From Zeugodacus cucurbitae (Eukaryota > Arthropoda > Insecta > Diptera > Tephritidae): a stretch of 64,000 bases of DNA. The translations under genes and the position numbers were made by a program. The notes beneath the pieces are model-generated. The model ran no database searches. It worked only from the letters and a program-made list of their open reading frames with translations, and was not told where the DNA came from. The stretch's first letter is position 1; every line of letters begins with the position of its first letter. Shown piece by piece: positions 25,031 to 38,399 of this stretch. The stretch is from assembly GCF_028554725.1 (NCBI RefSeq), contig NC_071669.1, positions 31,176,001-31,240,000 on the forward strand. The letters run 5' to 3'.

Positions 25031-26943
25031 AATATTCTTTATGCTTTTATTTGTCGATATTCAACTTGCAAGAAAGTGAACTTTGATCTTAAATCTGATA
25101 AAAATACAAAATAAATGATTATGAATAAATATTTTTAATGTTTCTATTTGTCGATAAATGACTTGCAAGAAGGTGAACTTTAATCTTAAATATGATAAAA
25201 TACAAAATAAATGATTTTGAATAGATGTTATTTATGTTTTTATTTGTCGATAAACAACTTGCAAGAAAGTGAGCTTTGATCTTAAATCTGATCAAATACG
25301 AAATAAGTGATAATGAATTAATATTCTTTATGTTTTTATATGTCGATATTCAACTTGCAAGAAAGTGAACTTTGATCTTAAATCTGATAAAAATACAAAA
25401 TCAATGATTATGAATAAATGTTATTTATGTTTCTATTTGTCGATAAACACCTTGCAAGAAAGTGAACTTTGATCTTAGTTCTGATAAAATACAAAATAAA
25501 TGATTATGAATAAATATTCTTTATGTTTTTATTTGTCGATATTCAACTTACATGAAAATGAACTTTGATCATAAATCTGATAAAAAACAAAATAAATTAT
25601 TATGAATAAATATTCTTTATGTTTTTATTTGACGATATTCAACTTACATGAAAGTGAACTTTGATCATAAATCTGATAAAAATACAAAATAAATTATTAT
25701 GAATAATTATTCTTTATGTTTTTATTTGCCGATATTCAACGTGCAGGAAAGTGAACTTTGATCATAAATCTGAGAAAACTCAAAATAAATGATTATCAAT
25801 AAATGTTCTTTATGTTTCTATTCGTCGATAAACAACTTGCAAGAAAGTGAACTTTAATCTTAGATGTGATAGAATACAAAATCAATGATTATGAATAAAT
25901 GTTATTTATGTTTCTATTTGTCGATAAACAACTTGCAAGAAAGTGAACTTTGATCTTAGTTCTGATAAAATACAAAATAAATGATTATGAATAAATATTC
26001 TTTATGTTTTTATTTGTCGATATTCAACTTACATGAAAATGAACTTTGATCATAAATCTGATAAAAAACAAAATAAATTATTATGAATAAATATTCTTTA
26101 TGTTTTTATTTGACGATATTCAACTTGCAAGAAAGTGAACTTTGATCTTAAATCTGATAAAAATACAAAATAAATGATTATGAATAAATATTTTTAATGT
26201 TTCTATTTGTCGATAAACGACTTGCAAGAAGGTGAACTTTAATCTTAAATATGATAAAATACAAAATAAATGATTTTGAATAGATGTTATTTATGTTTTT
26301 ATTTGTCGATAAACAACTTGCAAGAAAGTGAGCTTTGATCTTAAATCTGATCAAATACGAAATAAGTGATAATGAATTAATATTCTTTATGTTTTTATAT
26401 GTCGATATTCAACTTGCAAGAAAGTGAACTTTGATCTTAAATCTGATAAAAATACAAAATCAATGATTATGAATAAATGTTATTTATGTTTCTATTTGTC
26501 GATAAACACCTTGCAAGAAAGTGAACTTTGATCTTAGTTCTGATAAAATACAAAATAAATGATTATGAATAAATATTCTTTATGTTTTTATTTGTCGATA
26601 TTCAACTTACATGAAAATGAACTTTGATCATAAATCTGATAAAAAACAAAATAAATTATTATGAATAAATATTCTTTATGTTTTTATTTGACGATATTCA
26701 ACTTACATGAAAGTGTACTTTGATCATAAATCTGATAAAAATACAAAATAAATTATTATGAATAAATATTCTTTATGTTTTTATTTGCCGATATTCAACG
26801 TGCAGGAAAGTGAACTTTGATCATAAATCTGAGAAAACTCAAAATAAATGATTATCAATAAATGTTCTTTATGTTTCTATTCGTCGATAAACAACTTGCA
26901 AGAAAGTGAACTTTAATCTTAGATGTGATAGAATACAAAATCA
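23105..26943. repeat. Tandem higher-order repeat, period 1926 bp (20 monomers)
   Basis: 'aatgacttgc' at 23,231 recurs at 25,157, 'gtgtac' at 24,787 recurs at 26,713, and 'gatgtgatagaatac' at 24,996 recurs at 26,922; all give 1926 bp. Copies are about 23,105-25,030 and 25,031-26,943. 'gtgtac' is a single-base change (from gtgaac) that I see in no other unit of this class, so the duplication followed that mutation and is younger than the 6.8 kb block copying. Beta family. Confidence 0.88.
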
Positions 26944-29900
26944 ATGATTATGAATAAATATTCTTTATGCTTTTATTTGTCGATATTCAACTTGCAAGAA
27001 AGTGAACTTTAATCTTAAATATGATAAAATACAAAATAAATGATTTTGAATAAATGTTATTTATGTTTTTACTTGTCGATAAACAACTTGCAAGAAAGTG
27101 AACTTTAATCTTAAATCTGATAAAATACAAAATAAATGATTATGAAAATATGTTCTTTATGTTTCTATATGTCGATAAATAACTTGCAAGAAAGTGAACT
27201 TTGATCTTAGATCTGATAGAATACAAAATAAATGATTATGAATATATGTTCTTTATGTTTCTATATGTCGATAAATAACTTGCAAGAAAGTGAACTTTTA
27301 TCTTAAATCTGATAAAAATACAAAATAAATGATAATGAATAAATATTATTTATGTTTTTATTTGCCGATTAACAACTTACATAAAAGTGAACTTTGATCA
27401 TAAATCTGAGAAAACTCAAAATAAATGATTAACAATAATGTTCTTTATGTTTCTATTTGTCGATAAACAACTTGCAAGAAAGTGAACTTTAATCTTAGAT
27501 ATGATAGAACACAAAATCAATGATTATGAATAAATGTTATTTATGTTTTTATTTGTCGATAAAAAACTTGCAAGAAAGTGAACTTTGATCTTAGTTCTGA
27601 TAAAGTACAAAATAAATGATAATGAGTTAATATTCTTTATGTTTTTATATGTCGATATTCAACTTGCAAGAAAGTGAACTTTGATCTTAAATCTGATAAA
27701 AATGCAAAATCAATGATTATGAATAAATATTCCTTATGTTTTTATTTGTCGATATTCAACTTGCAAGAAAGTGGACTTTGATCTTAAATCTGATAAAAAT
27801 ACAAAATAAATTATTATGAATAAATCTTCTTTATGTTTTTATTTGTCGATATTCAACTTGCAAGAAAGTGAACTTTGATTTTAAATCTGATAAAAATACA
27901 AAATACATTATTATGAATAAATATTATTTATGTTTTTATTTGCCGATTAACAACTTACATGAAAGTGAACTTTGATCATAAATCAGAGAAAACTCAAAAT
28001 AAATGATTATCAATAAATGTTATTTGTGTTTCTACTTGTCAATAAACAACTTGCAAGAAAGTGAACTTTGATCTTAGTTCTGATAAAATACAAAATATAT
28101 GATAATGAGTTAATATTCTTTATGTTTTTATATGTCGATATTCAACTTGCAAGAAAGTGAACTTTGATCTTAAATCTGATAAAAATACAAAATCAATGAT
28201 TATGAATAAATATTCTTTATGTTTTTATTTGTCGATATTCAACTTACATGAAAATGCAACTTTGATCATAAATCTGATAAAAAACAAAATAAATTATTAT
28301 GAATAAATATTCTTTATGTTTTTATTTGCCGATTAACAACTTACATGAAAGTGAACTTTGATCATAAATCAGAGAAAACTCAAAATAAATGATTATCAAT
28401 AAATGTTATTTGTGTTTCTACTTGTCGATAAACAACTTGCAAGAAAGTGAACTTGGATCTTAGTTCTGATAAAATACAAAATAAATGATTATGAATAAAT
28501 ATTCTTTATGTTTTTATTTGTCGATATTCAACTTTCAGGAAAGTGAACTTTGATCATAAATCTGAGAAAACTCAAAATAAATGATTAGCAATAAATGTTC
28601 TTTATGTTTCTATTTGTCGATAAACGACTTGCAAGAAGGTGAACTTTAATCTTAAATCTGATAAAAATACAAAATCAATGATTATGAGTAAATGTTATTT
28701 ATGTTTCTATTTGTCGATAAACAACTTGCCAGAAAGTGAACTTTGATCTTAGTTCTGATAAAATACAAAATAAATGATTGTGAATAAATATTCTTTATGT
28801 TTTTATTTGCCGATATTCAACTTACATGAAAATGAACTTTGATCATAAATCTGATAAAAAACAAAATAAATTATTATGAATAAATATTCTTTATGTTTTT
28901 ATTTGTCGATATTCAACTTGCAGGAAAGTGAACTTTGATCATAAATCTGAGAAAACTCAAAATAAATTATTATCAATAAATGTTCTTAATGTTTCTATTT
29001 GTCAATAAACAACTTGCAAGAAAGTGAACTTTACTCTTAGATATGATAGAATACAAAATCAATGATTATGAATAAATATTCTTTATGTTTTTATTTGTCG
29101 ATATTCAACTTGCAGGAAAGTGAACTTTGATCAAAAATCTGAGAAAACTCAAAATAAATGATTATCAATAAATGTTCTTTATGTTTCTATTTGTCGATAA
29201 ACAACTTGCAAGAAAGTGAACTTTAATCTTAAATATGATAGAATGCAAAATAAATGATTATGAATAATTATTCTTTATGCTTTTATTTGTCGATATTCAA
29301 CTTGCAAGAAAGTGAACTTTAATCTTAAATAAGATAAAATACAAAATAAATGATTTTGAATAAATGTTATTTATGTTTTTACTTGTCGATAAACAACTTG
29401 CAAGAAAGTGAACTTTAATCTTAAATCTGATAAAATACAAAATAAATGATTATGAATATATGTTCTCTATGTTTCTATATGTCGATAAATAACTTGCAAG
29501 AAAGTGAACTTTGATCTTAGATCTGATAGAATACAAAATAAATGGTTTTGAATAAATGCTATTTATGTTTCTATATGTCGATAAATAACTTGCCAGAAAG
29601 TGAACTTTGATCTTAGTTCTGATAAAATACAAAATAAATGATAATGAGTTAATATTCTTTATGTTTTTATATGTCGATATTCAACTTGCTAGAAAGTGAA
29701 CTTTGATCTTAAATCTGATAAAAATACAAAATCAATGATTATGAATAAATATTCTTTATGTTTTTATTTGTCGATATTCAACTTTCAGGAAAGTGAACTT
29801 TGATCATAAATCTGAGAAAACTCAAAATAAATGATTAGCAATAAATGTTCTTTATGTTTCTATTTGTCGATAAACGACTTGCAAGAAGGTGAACTTTAAT

Positions 29901-32900
29901 CTTAAATCTGATAAAAATACAAAATAAGTGATTGTGAATAAATATTATTTATGTTTTTATTTGCCGATTAACAACTTACATTAAAGTGAACTTTGATCAT
30001 AAATCTGATAAAATACAAAATAAATTATTATGAATAAATATTCTTTATGTTTTTATTTGTCGATATTCAACTTGCAAGAAAGTGAACTTTGATCTTAAAT
30101 CTGATAAAAATACAAAATCAATGATCATGATTAAATGTTATTTATGTTTCTATTTGTCGATAAACAACTTGCAAGAAAGTGAACTTTGATCTAAGTTTGA
30201 TAAAATACAAAATAAGTGATTATGAATAAATATTCTTTATGTTATTATTTGACGATATTCAACTTGCAAGAAAGTGAACTTTGATCTTAAATCTGATAAA
30301 AATACAAAATAAATGATTATGAATAAATATTTTTAATGTTTCTATTTGTCGATAAACGACTTGCAAGAAGGTGAACTTTCATCTTAAATATGATAAAATA
30401 CAAAATAAATGATTTTGAATAGATGTTATTTATGTTTTTATTTGTCGATAAACAACTTGCAAGAAAGTGAGCTTTGATCTTAAATCTGATCAAATACGAA
30501 ATAAGTGATAATGAATTAATATTCTTTATGTTTTTATATGTCGATATTCAACTTGCAAGAAAGTGAACTTTGATCTTAAATCTGATAAAAATACAAAATC
30601 AATGATTATGAATAAATGTTATTTATGTTTCTATTTGTCGATAAACACCTTGCAAGAAAGTGAACTTTGATCTTAGTTCTGATAAAATACAAAATAAATG
30701 ATTATGAATAAATATTCTTTATGTTTTTATTTGTCGATATTCAACTTACATGAAAATGAACTTTGATCATAAATCTGATAAAAAACAAAATAAATTATTA
30801 TGAATAAATATTCTTTATGTTTTTATTTGACGATATTCAACTTACATGAAAGTGAACTTTGATCATAAATCTGATAAAAATACAAAATAAATTATTATGA
30901 ATAAATATTCTTTATGTTTTTATTTGCCGATATTCAACGTGCAGGAAAGTGAACTTTGATCATAAATCTGAGAAAACTCAAAATAAATGATTATCAATAA
31001 ATGTTCTTTATGTTTCTATTCGTCGATAAACAACTTGCAAGAAAGTGAACTTTAATCTTAGATGTGATAGAATACAAAATCAATGATTATGAATAAATGT
31101 TATTTATGTTTCTATTTGTCGATAAACAACTTGCAAGAAAGTGAACTTTGATCTTAGTTCTGATAAAATACAAAATAAATGATTATGAATAAATATTCTT
31201 TATGTTTTTATTTGTCGATATTCAACTTACATGAACATCAACTTTGATCATAAATCTGATAAAAAACAAAATCAATTATTATGAATAAATATTCTTTATG
31301 TACTTATTTGTCGATATTCAACTTGCAGGAAAGTGAACTTTGATCATAAATCTGAGAAAACTCAAAATAAATGATTATCAATAAAGTTCTTTATGTTTCT
31401 ATTTGTCGATAAACAACTTGCAAGAAAGTGAACTTTAATCTTAGATATGATAGAATACAAAATAAATGATTATGAATAAATATTCTTTATGCTTTTATTT
31501 GTCGATATTCAACTTGCAAGAAAGTGAACTTTAATCTTAAATATGATAAAATACAAAATAAATGATTTTGAATAAATGTTATTTATGTTTTTACTTGTCG
31601 ATAAACAACTTGCAAGAAAGTGAACTTTAATCTTAAATCTGATAAAATACAAGATAAATGATTATGAAAATATGTTCTTTATGTTTCTATATGTCGATAA
31701 ATAACTTGCAAGAAAGTGAACTTTGATCTTAGATCTGATAGAATACAAAATAAATGATTATGAATATATGTTCTTTATGTTTCTATATGTCGATAAATAA
31801 CTTGCAAGAAAGTGAACTTTTATCTTAAATCTGATAAAAATACAAAAAAAAAGATAATGAATAAATATTATTTATGTTTTTATTTGCCGATTAACAACTT
31901 ACATAAAAGTGAACTTTGATCATAAATCTGAGAAAACTCAAAATAAATGATTAACAATAATGTTCTTTATGTTTCTATTTGTCGATAAACAACTTGCAAG
32001 AAAGTGAACTTTAATCTTAGATATGATAGAACACAAAATCAATGATTATGAATAAATGTTATTTATGTTTTTATTTGTCGATAAAAATCTTGCAAGAAAG
32101 TGAACTTTGATCTTAGTTCTGATAAAATACAAAATAAATGATAATGAGTTAATATTCTTTATGTTTTTATATGTCGATATTCAACTTGCAAGAAAGTGAA
32201 CTTTGATCTTAAATCTGATAAAAATACAAAATCAATGATTATGAATAAATATTCCTTATGTTTTTATTTGTCGATATTCAACTTGCAAGAAAGTGGACTT
32301 TGATCTTAAATCTGATAAAAATACAAAATAAATTATTATGAATAAATCTTCTTTATGTTTTTATTTGTCGATATTCAACTTGCAAGAAAGTGAACTTTGA
32401 TCTTAAATCTGATAAAAATACAAAATACATTATTATGAATAAATATTATTTATGTTTTTATTTGCCGATTAACAACTTACATGAAAGTGAACTTTGATCA
32501 TAAATCAGAGAAAACTCAAAATAAATGATTATCAATAAATGTTATTTGTGTTTCTACTTGTCAATAAACAACTTGCAAGAAAGTGAACTTTGATCTTAGT
32601 TCTGATAAAATACAAAATAAATGATAATGAGTTAATATTCTTTATGTTTTTATATGTCGATATTCAACTTGCAAGAAAGTGAACTTTGATCTTAAATCTG
32701 ATAAAAATACAAAATCAATGATTATGAATAAATATTCTTTATGTTTTTATTTGTCGATATTCAACTTACATGAAAATGCAACTTTGATCATAAATCTGAT
32801 AAAAAACAAAATAAATTATTATGAATAAATATTCTTTATGTTTTTATTTGCCGATTAACAACTTACATGAAAGTGAACTTTGATCATAAATCAGAGAAAA

Positions 32901-34228
32901 CTCAAAATAAATGATTATCAATAAATGTTATTTGTGTTTCTACTTGTCGATAAACAACTTGCAAGAAAGTGAACTTGGATCTTAGTTCTGATAAAATACA
33001 AAATAAATGATTATGAATAAATATTCTTTATGTTTTTATTTGTCGATATTCAACTTTCAGGAAAGTGAACTTTGATCATAAATCTGAGAAAACTCAAAAT
33101 AAATGATTAGCAATAAATGTTCTTTATGTTTCTATTTGTCGATAAACGACTTGCAAGAAGGTGAACTTTAATCTTAAATCTGATAAAAATACAAAATCAA
33201 TGATTATGAGTAAATGTTATTTATGTTTCTATTTGTCGATAAACAACTTGCCAGAAAGTGAACTTTGATCTTAGTTCTGATAAAATACAAAATAAATGAT
33301 TGTGAATAAATATTCTTTATGTTTTTATTTGCCGATATTCAACTTACATGAAAATGAACTTTGATCATAAATCTGATAAAAAACAAAATAAATTATTATG
33401 AATAAATATTCTTTATGTTTTTATTTGTCGATATTCAACTTGCAGGAAAGTGAATTTTGATCATAAATCTGAGAAAACTCAAAATAAATTATTATCAATA
33501 AATGTTCTTAATGTTTCTATTTGTCAATAAACAACTTGCAAGAAAGTGAACTTTACTCTTAGATATGATAGAATACAAAATCAATGATTATGAATAAATA
33601 TTCTTTATGTTTTTATTTGTCGATATTCAACTTGCAGGAAAGTGAACTTTGATCAAAAATCTGAGAAAACTCAAAATAAATGATTATCAATAAATGTTCT
33701 TTATGTTTCTATTTGTCGATAAACAACTTGCAAGAAAGTGAACTTTAATCTTAAATATGATAGAATACAAAATAAATGATTATGAATAATTATTCTTTAT
33801 GCTTTTATTTGTCGATATTCAACTTGCAAGAAAGTGAACTTTAATCTTAAATAAGATAAAATACAAAATAAATGATTTTGAATAAATGTTATTTATGTTT
33901 TTACTTGTCGATAAACAACTTGCAAGAAAGTGAACTTTAATCTTAAATCTGATAAAATACAAAATAAATGATTATGAATATATGTTCTCTATGTTTCTAT
34001 ATGTCGATAAATAACTTGCAAGAAAGTGAACTTTGATCTTAGATCTGATAGAATACAAAATAAATGGTTTTGAATAAATGCTATTTATGTTTCTATATGT
34101 CGATAAATAACTTGCCAGAAAGTGAACTTTGATCTTAGTTCTGATAAAATACAAAATAAATGATAATGAGTTAATATTCTTTATGTTTTTATATGTCGAT
34201 ATTCAACTTGCTAGAAAGTGAACTTTGA
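26944..34228. repeat. Tandem higher-order repeat, period 4522 bp
   Basis: 'gaaaata' at 27,144 recurs at 31,666, and gtcgat at 26,979 recurs at 31,501, both 4522 bp apart. Copy one is about 26,944-31,465; copy two is incomplete, about 31,466-34,228, ending where it reads 'gatcataaatctgag' against 'gatcttaaatctgat' in copy one. Private changes show independent drift: 'aagataaatg' near 31,651 and 'acaaaaaaaaag' near 31,845 in copy two, 'gaatgcaaaat' near 29,242 in copy one. Gamma then beta then gamma units. Confidence 0.87.
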
Positions 34229-34530
34229 TCATAAATCTGAGAAAACTCAAAATAAATGATTAGCAATAAATGTTCTTTATGTTTCTATTTGTCGATAAAC
34301 GACTTGCAAGAAGGTGAACTTTAATCTTAAATCTGATAAAAATACAAAATCAATGATTATGAATAAATATTCTTTATGTTTTTATTTGTCGATATTCAAC
34401 TTTCAGGAAAGTGAACTTTGATCATAAATCTGAGAAAACTCAAAATAAATGATTAGCAATAAATGTTCTTTATGTTTCTATTTGTCGATAAACGACTTGC
34501 AAGAAGGTGAACTTTAATCTTAAATCTGAT
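34228..34530. repeat. Local 193-bp (two-monomer) duplication
   Basis: The gamma marker 'gattagcaataaatg' at 34,258 recurs at 34,451, 193 bp later, with the same following cgacttgcaagaagg unit. In the related stretches at 29.7-29.9 and 36.8-37.0 kb this pair of units is present once. It lies exactly where copy two of the 4522-bp repeat breaks off, so the array was rearranged here. Confidence 0.75.
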
Positions 34531-37500
34531 AAAAATACAAAATAAGTGATTGTGAATAAATATTATTTATGTTTTTATTTGCCGATTAGCAACTTACATT
34601 AAAGTGAACTTTGATCATAAATCTGATAAAATACAAAATAAATTATTATGAATAAATATTCTTTATGTTTTTATTTGTCGATATTCAACTTGCAAGAAAG
34701 TGAACTTTGACCTTAAATCTGATAAAAATACAAAATCAATGATCATGATTAAATGTTATTTATGTTTCTATTTGTCGATAAACAACTTGCAAGAAAGTGA
34801 ACTTTGATCTAAGTTTGATAAAATACAAAATAAATGATTATGAATAAATATTCTTTATGTTATTATTTGACGATATTCAACTTGCAAGAAAGTGAACTTT
34901 GATCTTAAATCTGATAAAAATACAAAATAAATGATTATGAATAAATATTTTTAATGTTTCTATTTGTCGATAAACGACTTGCAAGAAGGTGAACTTTAAT
35001 CTTAAATATGATAAAATACAAAATAAATGATTTTGAATAGATGTTATTTATGTTTTTATTTGTCGATAAACAACTTGCAAGAAAGTGAGCTTTGATCTTA
35101 AATCTGATAAAATACGAAATAAGTGATAAATAATTAATATTCTTTATGTTTTTATATGTCGATATTCAACTTGCAAGAAAGTGAACTTTGATCTTAAATC
35201 TGATAAAAATACAAAATCAATGATTATGAATAAATGTTATTTATGTTTCTATTTGTCGATAAACACCTTGCAAGAAAGTGAACTTTGATCTTAGTTCTGA
35301 TAAAATACAAAATAAATGATTATGAATAAATATTCTTTATGTTTTTATTTGTCGATATTCAACTTACATGAAAATGAACTTTGATCATAAATCTGATAAA
35401 AAACAAAATAAATTATTATGAATAAATATTCTTTATGTTTTTATTTGACGATATTCAACTTTCATGAAAGTGAACTTTGATCATAAATCTGATAAAAATA
35501 CAAAATAAATTATTATGAATAAATATTCTTTATGTTTTTATTTGACGATATTCAACTTTCATGAAAGTGAACTTTGATCATAAATCTGATAAAAATACAA
35601 AATAAATTATTATGAATAAATATTCTTTATGTTTTTATTTGCCGATATTCAACGTGCAGGAAAGTGAACTTTGATCATAAATCTGAGAAAACTCAAAATA
35701 AATGATTAGCAATAAATGTTCTTTATGTTTCTATTTGTCGATAAACGACTTGCAAGAAGGTGAACTTTAATCTTAAATCTGATAAAAATACAAAATCAAT
35801 GATTATGAGTAAATGTTATTTATGTTTCTATTTGTCGATAAACAACTTGCCAGAAAGTGAACTTTGATCTTAGTTCTGATAAAATACAAAATAAATGATT
35901 GTGAATAAATATTCTTTATGTTTTTATTTGCCGATATTCAACTTACATGAAAATGAACTTTGATCATAAATCTGATAAAAAACAAAATAAATTATTATGA
36001 ATAAATATTCTTTATGTTTTTATTTGTCGATATTCAACTTACAGGAAAGTGAACTTTGATCATAAATCTGAGAAAACTCAAAATAAATTATTATCAATAA
36101 ATGTTCTTAATGTTTCTATTTGTCAATAAACAACTTGCAAGAAAGTGAACTTTACTCTTAGATATGATAGAATACAAAATCAATGATTATGAATAAATAT
36201 TCTTTATGTTTTTATTTGTCGATATTCAACTTGCAGGAAAGTGAACTTTGATCAAAAATCTGAGAAAACTCAAAATAAATGATTATCAATAAATGTTCTT
36301 TATGTTTCTATTTGTCGATAAACAACTTGCAAGAAAGTGAACTTTAATCTTAAATATGATAGAATACAAAATAAATGATTATGAATAATTATTCTTTATG
36401 CTTTTATTTGTCGATATTCAACTTGCAAGAAAGTGAACTTTAATCTTAAATAAGATAAAATACAAAATAAATGATTTTGAATAAATGTTATTTATGTTTT
36501 TACTTGTCGATAAACAACTTGCAAGAAAGTGAACTTTAATCTTAAATCTGATAAAATACAAAATAAATGATTATGAATATATGTTCTCTATGTTTCTATA
36601 TGTCGATAAATAACTTGCAAGAAAGTGAACTTTGATCTTAGATCTGATAGAATACAAAATAAATGGTTTTGAATAAATGCTATTTATGTTTCTATATGTC
36701 GATAAATAACTTGCCAGAAAGTGAACTTTGATCTTAGTTCTGATAAAATACAAAATAAATGATAATGAGTTAATATTCTTTATGTTTTTATATGTCGATA
36801 TTCAACTTGCTAGAAAGTGAACTTTGATCTTAAATCTGATAAAAATACAAAATCAATGATTATGAATAAATATTCTTTATGTTTTTATTTGTCGATATTC
36901 AACTTTCAGGAAAGTGAACTTTGATCATAAATCTGAGAAAACTCAAAATAAATGATTAGCAATAAATGTTCTTTATGTTTCTATTTGTCGATAAACGACT
37001 TGCAAGAAGGTGAACTTTAATCTTAAATCTGATAAAATTACAAAATAAGTGATTGTGAATAAATATTATTTATGTTTTTATTTGCCGATTAAAAACTTAC
37101 ATTAAAGTGAACTTTGATCATAAATCTGATAAAATACAAAATAAATTATTATGAATAAATATTCTTTATGTTTTTATTTGTCGATATTCAACTTGCAAGA
37201 AAGTGAACTTTGATCTTAAATCTGATAAAAATACAAAATCAATGATCATGATTAAATGTTATTTATGTTTCTATTTGTCGATAAACAACTTGCAAGAAAG
37301 TGAACTTTGATCTAAGTTTGATAAAATACAAAATAAATGATTATGAATAAATATTCTTTATGTTATTATTTGACGATATTCAACTTGCAAGAAAGTGAAC
37401 TTTGATCTTAAATCTGATAAAAATACAAAATAAATGATTATGAATAAATATTTTTAATGTTTCTATTTGTCGATAAACGACTTGCAAGAAGGTGAACTTT

Positions 37501-38142
37501 AATCTTAAATATGATAAAATACAAAATAAATGATTTTGAATAGATGTTATTTATGTTTTTATTTGTCGATAAACAACTTGCAAGAAAGTGAGCTTTGATC
37601 TTAAATCTGATAAAATACGAAATAAGTGATAATGAATTAATATTCTTTATGTTTTTATATGTCGATATTCAACTTGCAAGAAAGTGAACTTTGATCTTAA
37701 ATCTGATAAAAATACAAAATCAATGATTATGAATAAATGTTATTTATGTTTCTATTTGTCGATAAACACCTTGCAAGAAAGTGAACTTTGATCTTAGTTC
37801 TGATAAAATACAAAATAAATGATTATGAATAAATATTCTTTATGTTTTTATTTGTCGATATTCAACTTACATGAAAATGAACTTTGATCATAAATCTGAT
37901 AAAAAACAAAATAAATTATTATGAATAAATATTCTTTATGTTTTTATTTGACGATATTCAACTTTCATGAAAGTGAACTTTGATCATAAATCTGATAAAA
38001 ATACAAAATAAATTATTATGAATAAATATTCTTTATGTTTTTATTTGCCGATATTCAACGTGCAGGAAAGTGAACTTTGATCATAAATCTGAGAAAACTC
38101 AAAATAAATGATTATCAATAAATGTTCTTTATGTTTCTATTC
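34530..38142. repeat. Mixed beta/gamma block with internal offset near 2504 and 2599 bp
   Basis: The beta stretch at 34,543 ('aagtgattgtg') recurs at 37,047, an offset of about 2504 with one-base drift further on. Between them lies a gamma insert at about 35,660-36,820 that copies 33,061-34,221 at an offset of 2599 ('tgattagcaat' near 33,105 and 35,703). Inside the first beta stretch a single 97-bp unit is doubled: 'ttatttgacg' at 35,441 recurs at 35,538, both followed by the rare 'actttcatg'. The layout is beta, gamma, beta. Confidence 0.78.
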
Positions 38143-38302
38143 GTCGATAAACAACTTGCAAGAAAGTGAACTTTGATCAAAAATCTGAGAAAACTCAAAA
38201 TAAATTATTATCAATAAATGTTCTTTAATCTGATCTTGATCTTAAATCTGATAAAAATACAAAATAAGTGATTGTGAATAAATATTATTTATGTTTTTAT
38301 TT
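38143..38302. repeat. Out-of-register join giving a 64-bp truncated unit (copy 3 of 3)
   Basis: The same 'ttctttaatctgatcttgat' join as at 7.5 and 22.76 kb, here with 'taatctgatc' at 38,226. Its flanks are again beta-family units. This links the 38 kb region by descent to the two 6.8 kb blocks, although the overall offset (15,464 from the second copy) is no longer 15,261. Confidence 0.88.
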
Positions 38303-38399
38303 GCCGATTAACAACTTACATTAAAGTGAACTTTGATCATAAATCTGATAAAATACAAAATAAATTATTATGAATAAATATTCTTTATGTTTTTATTTG

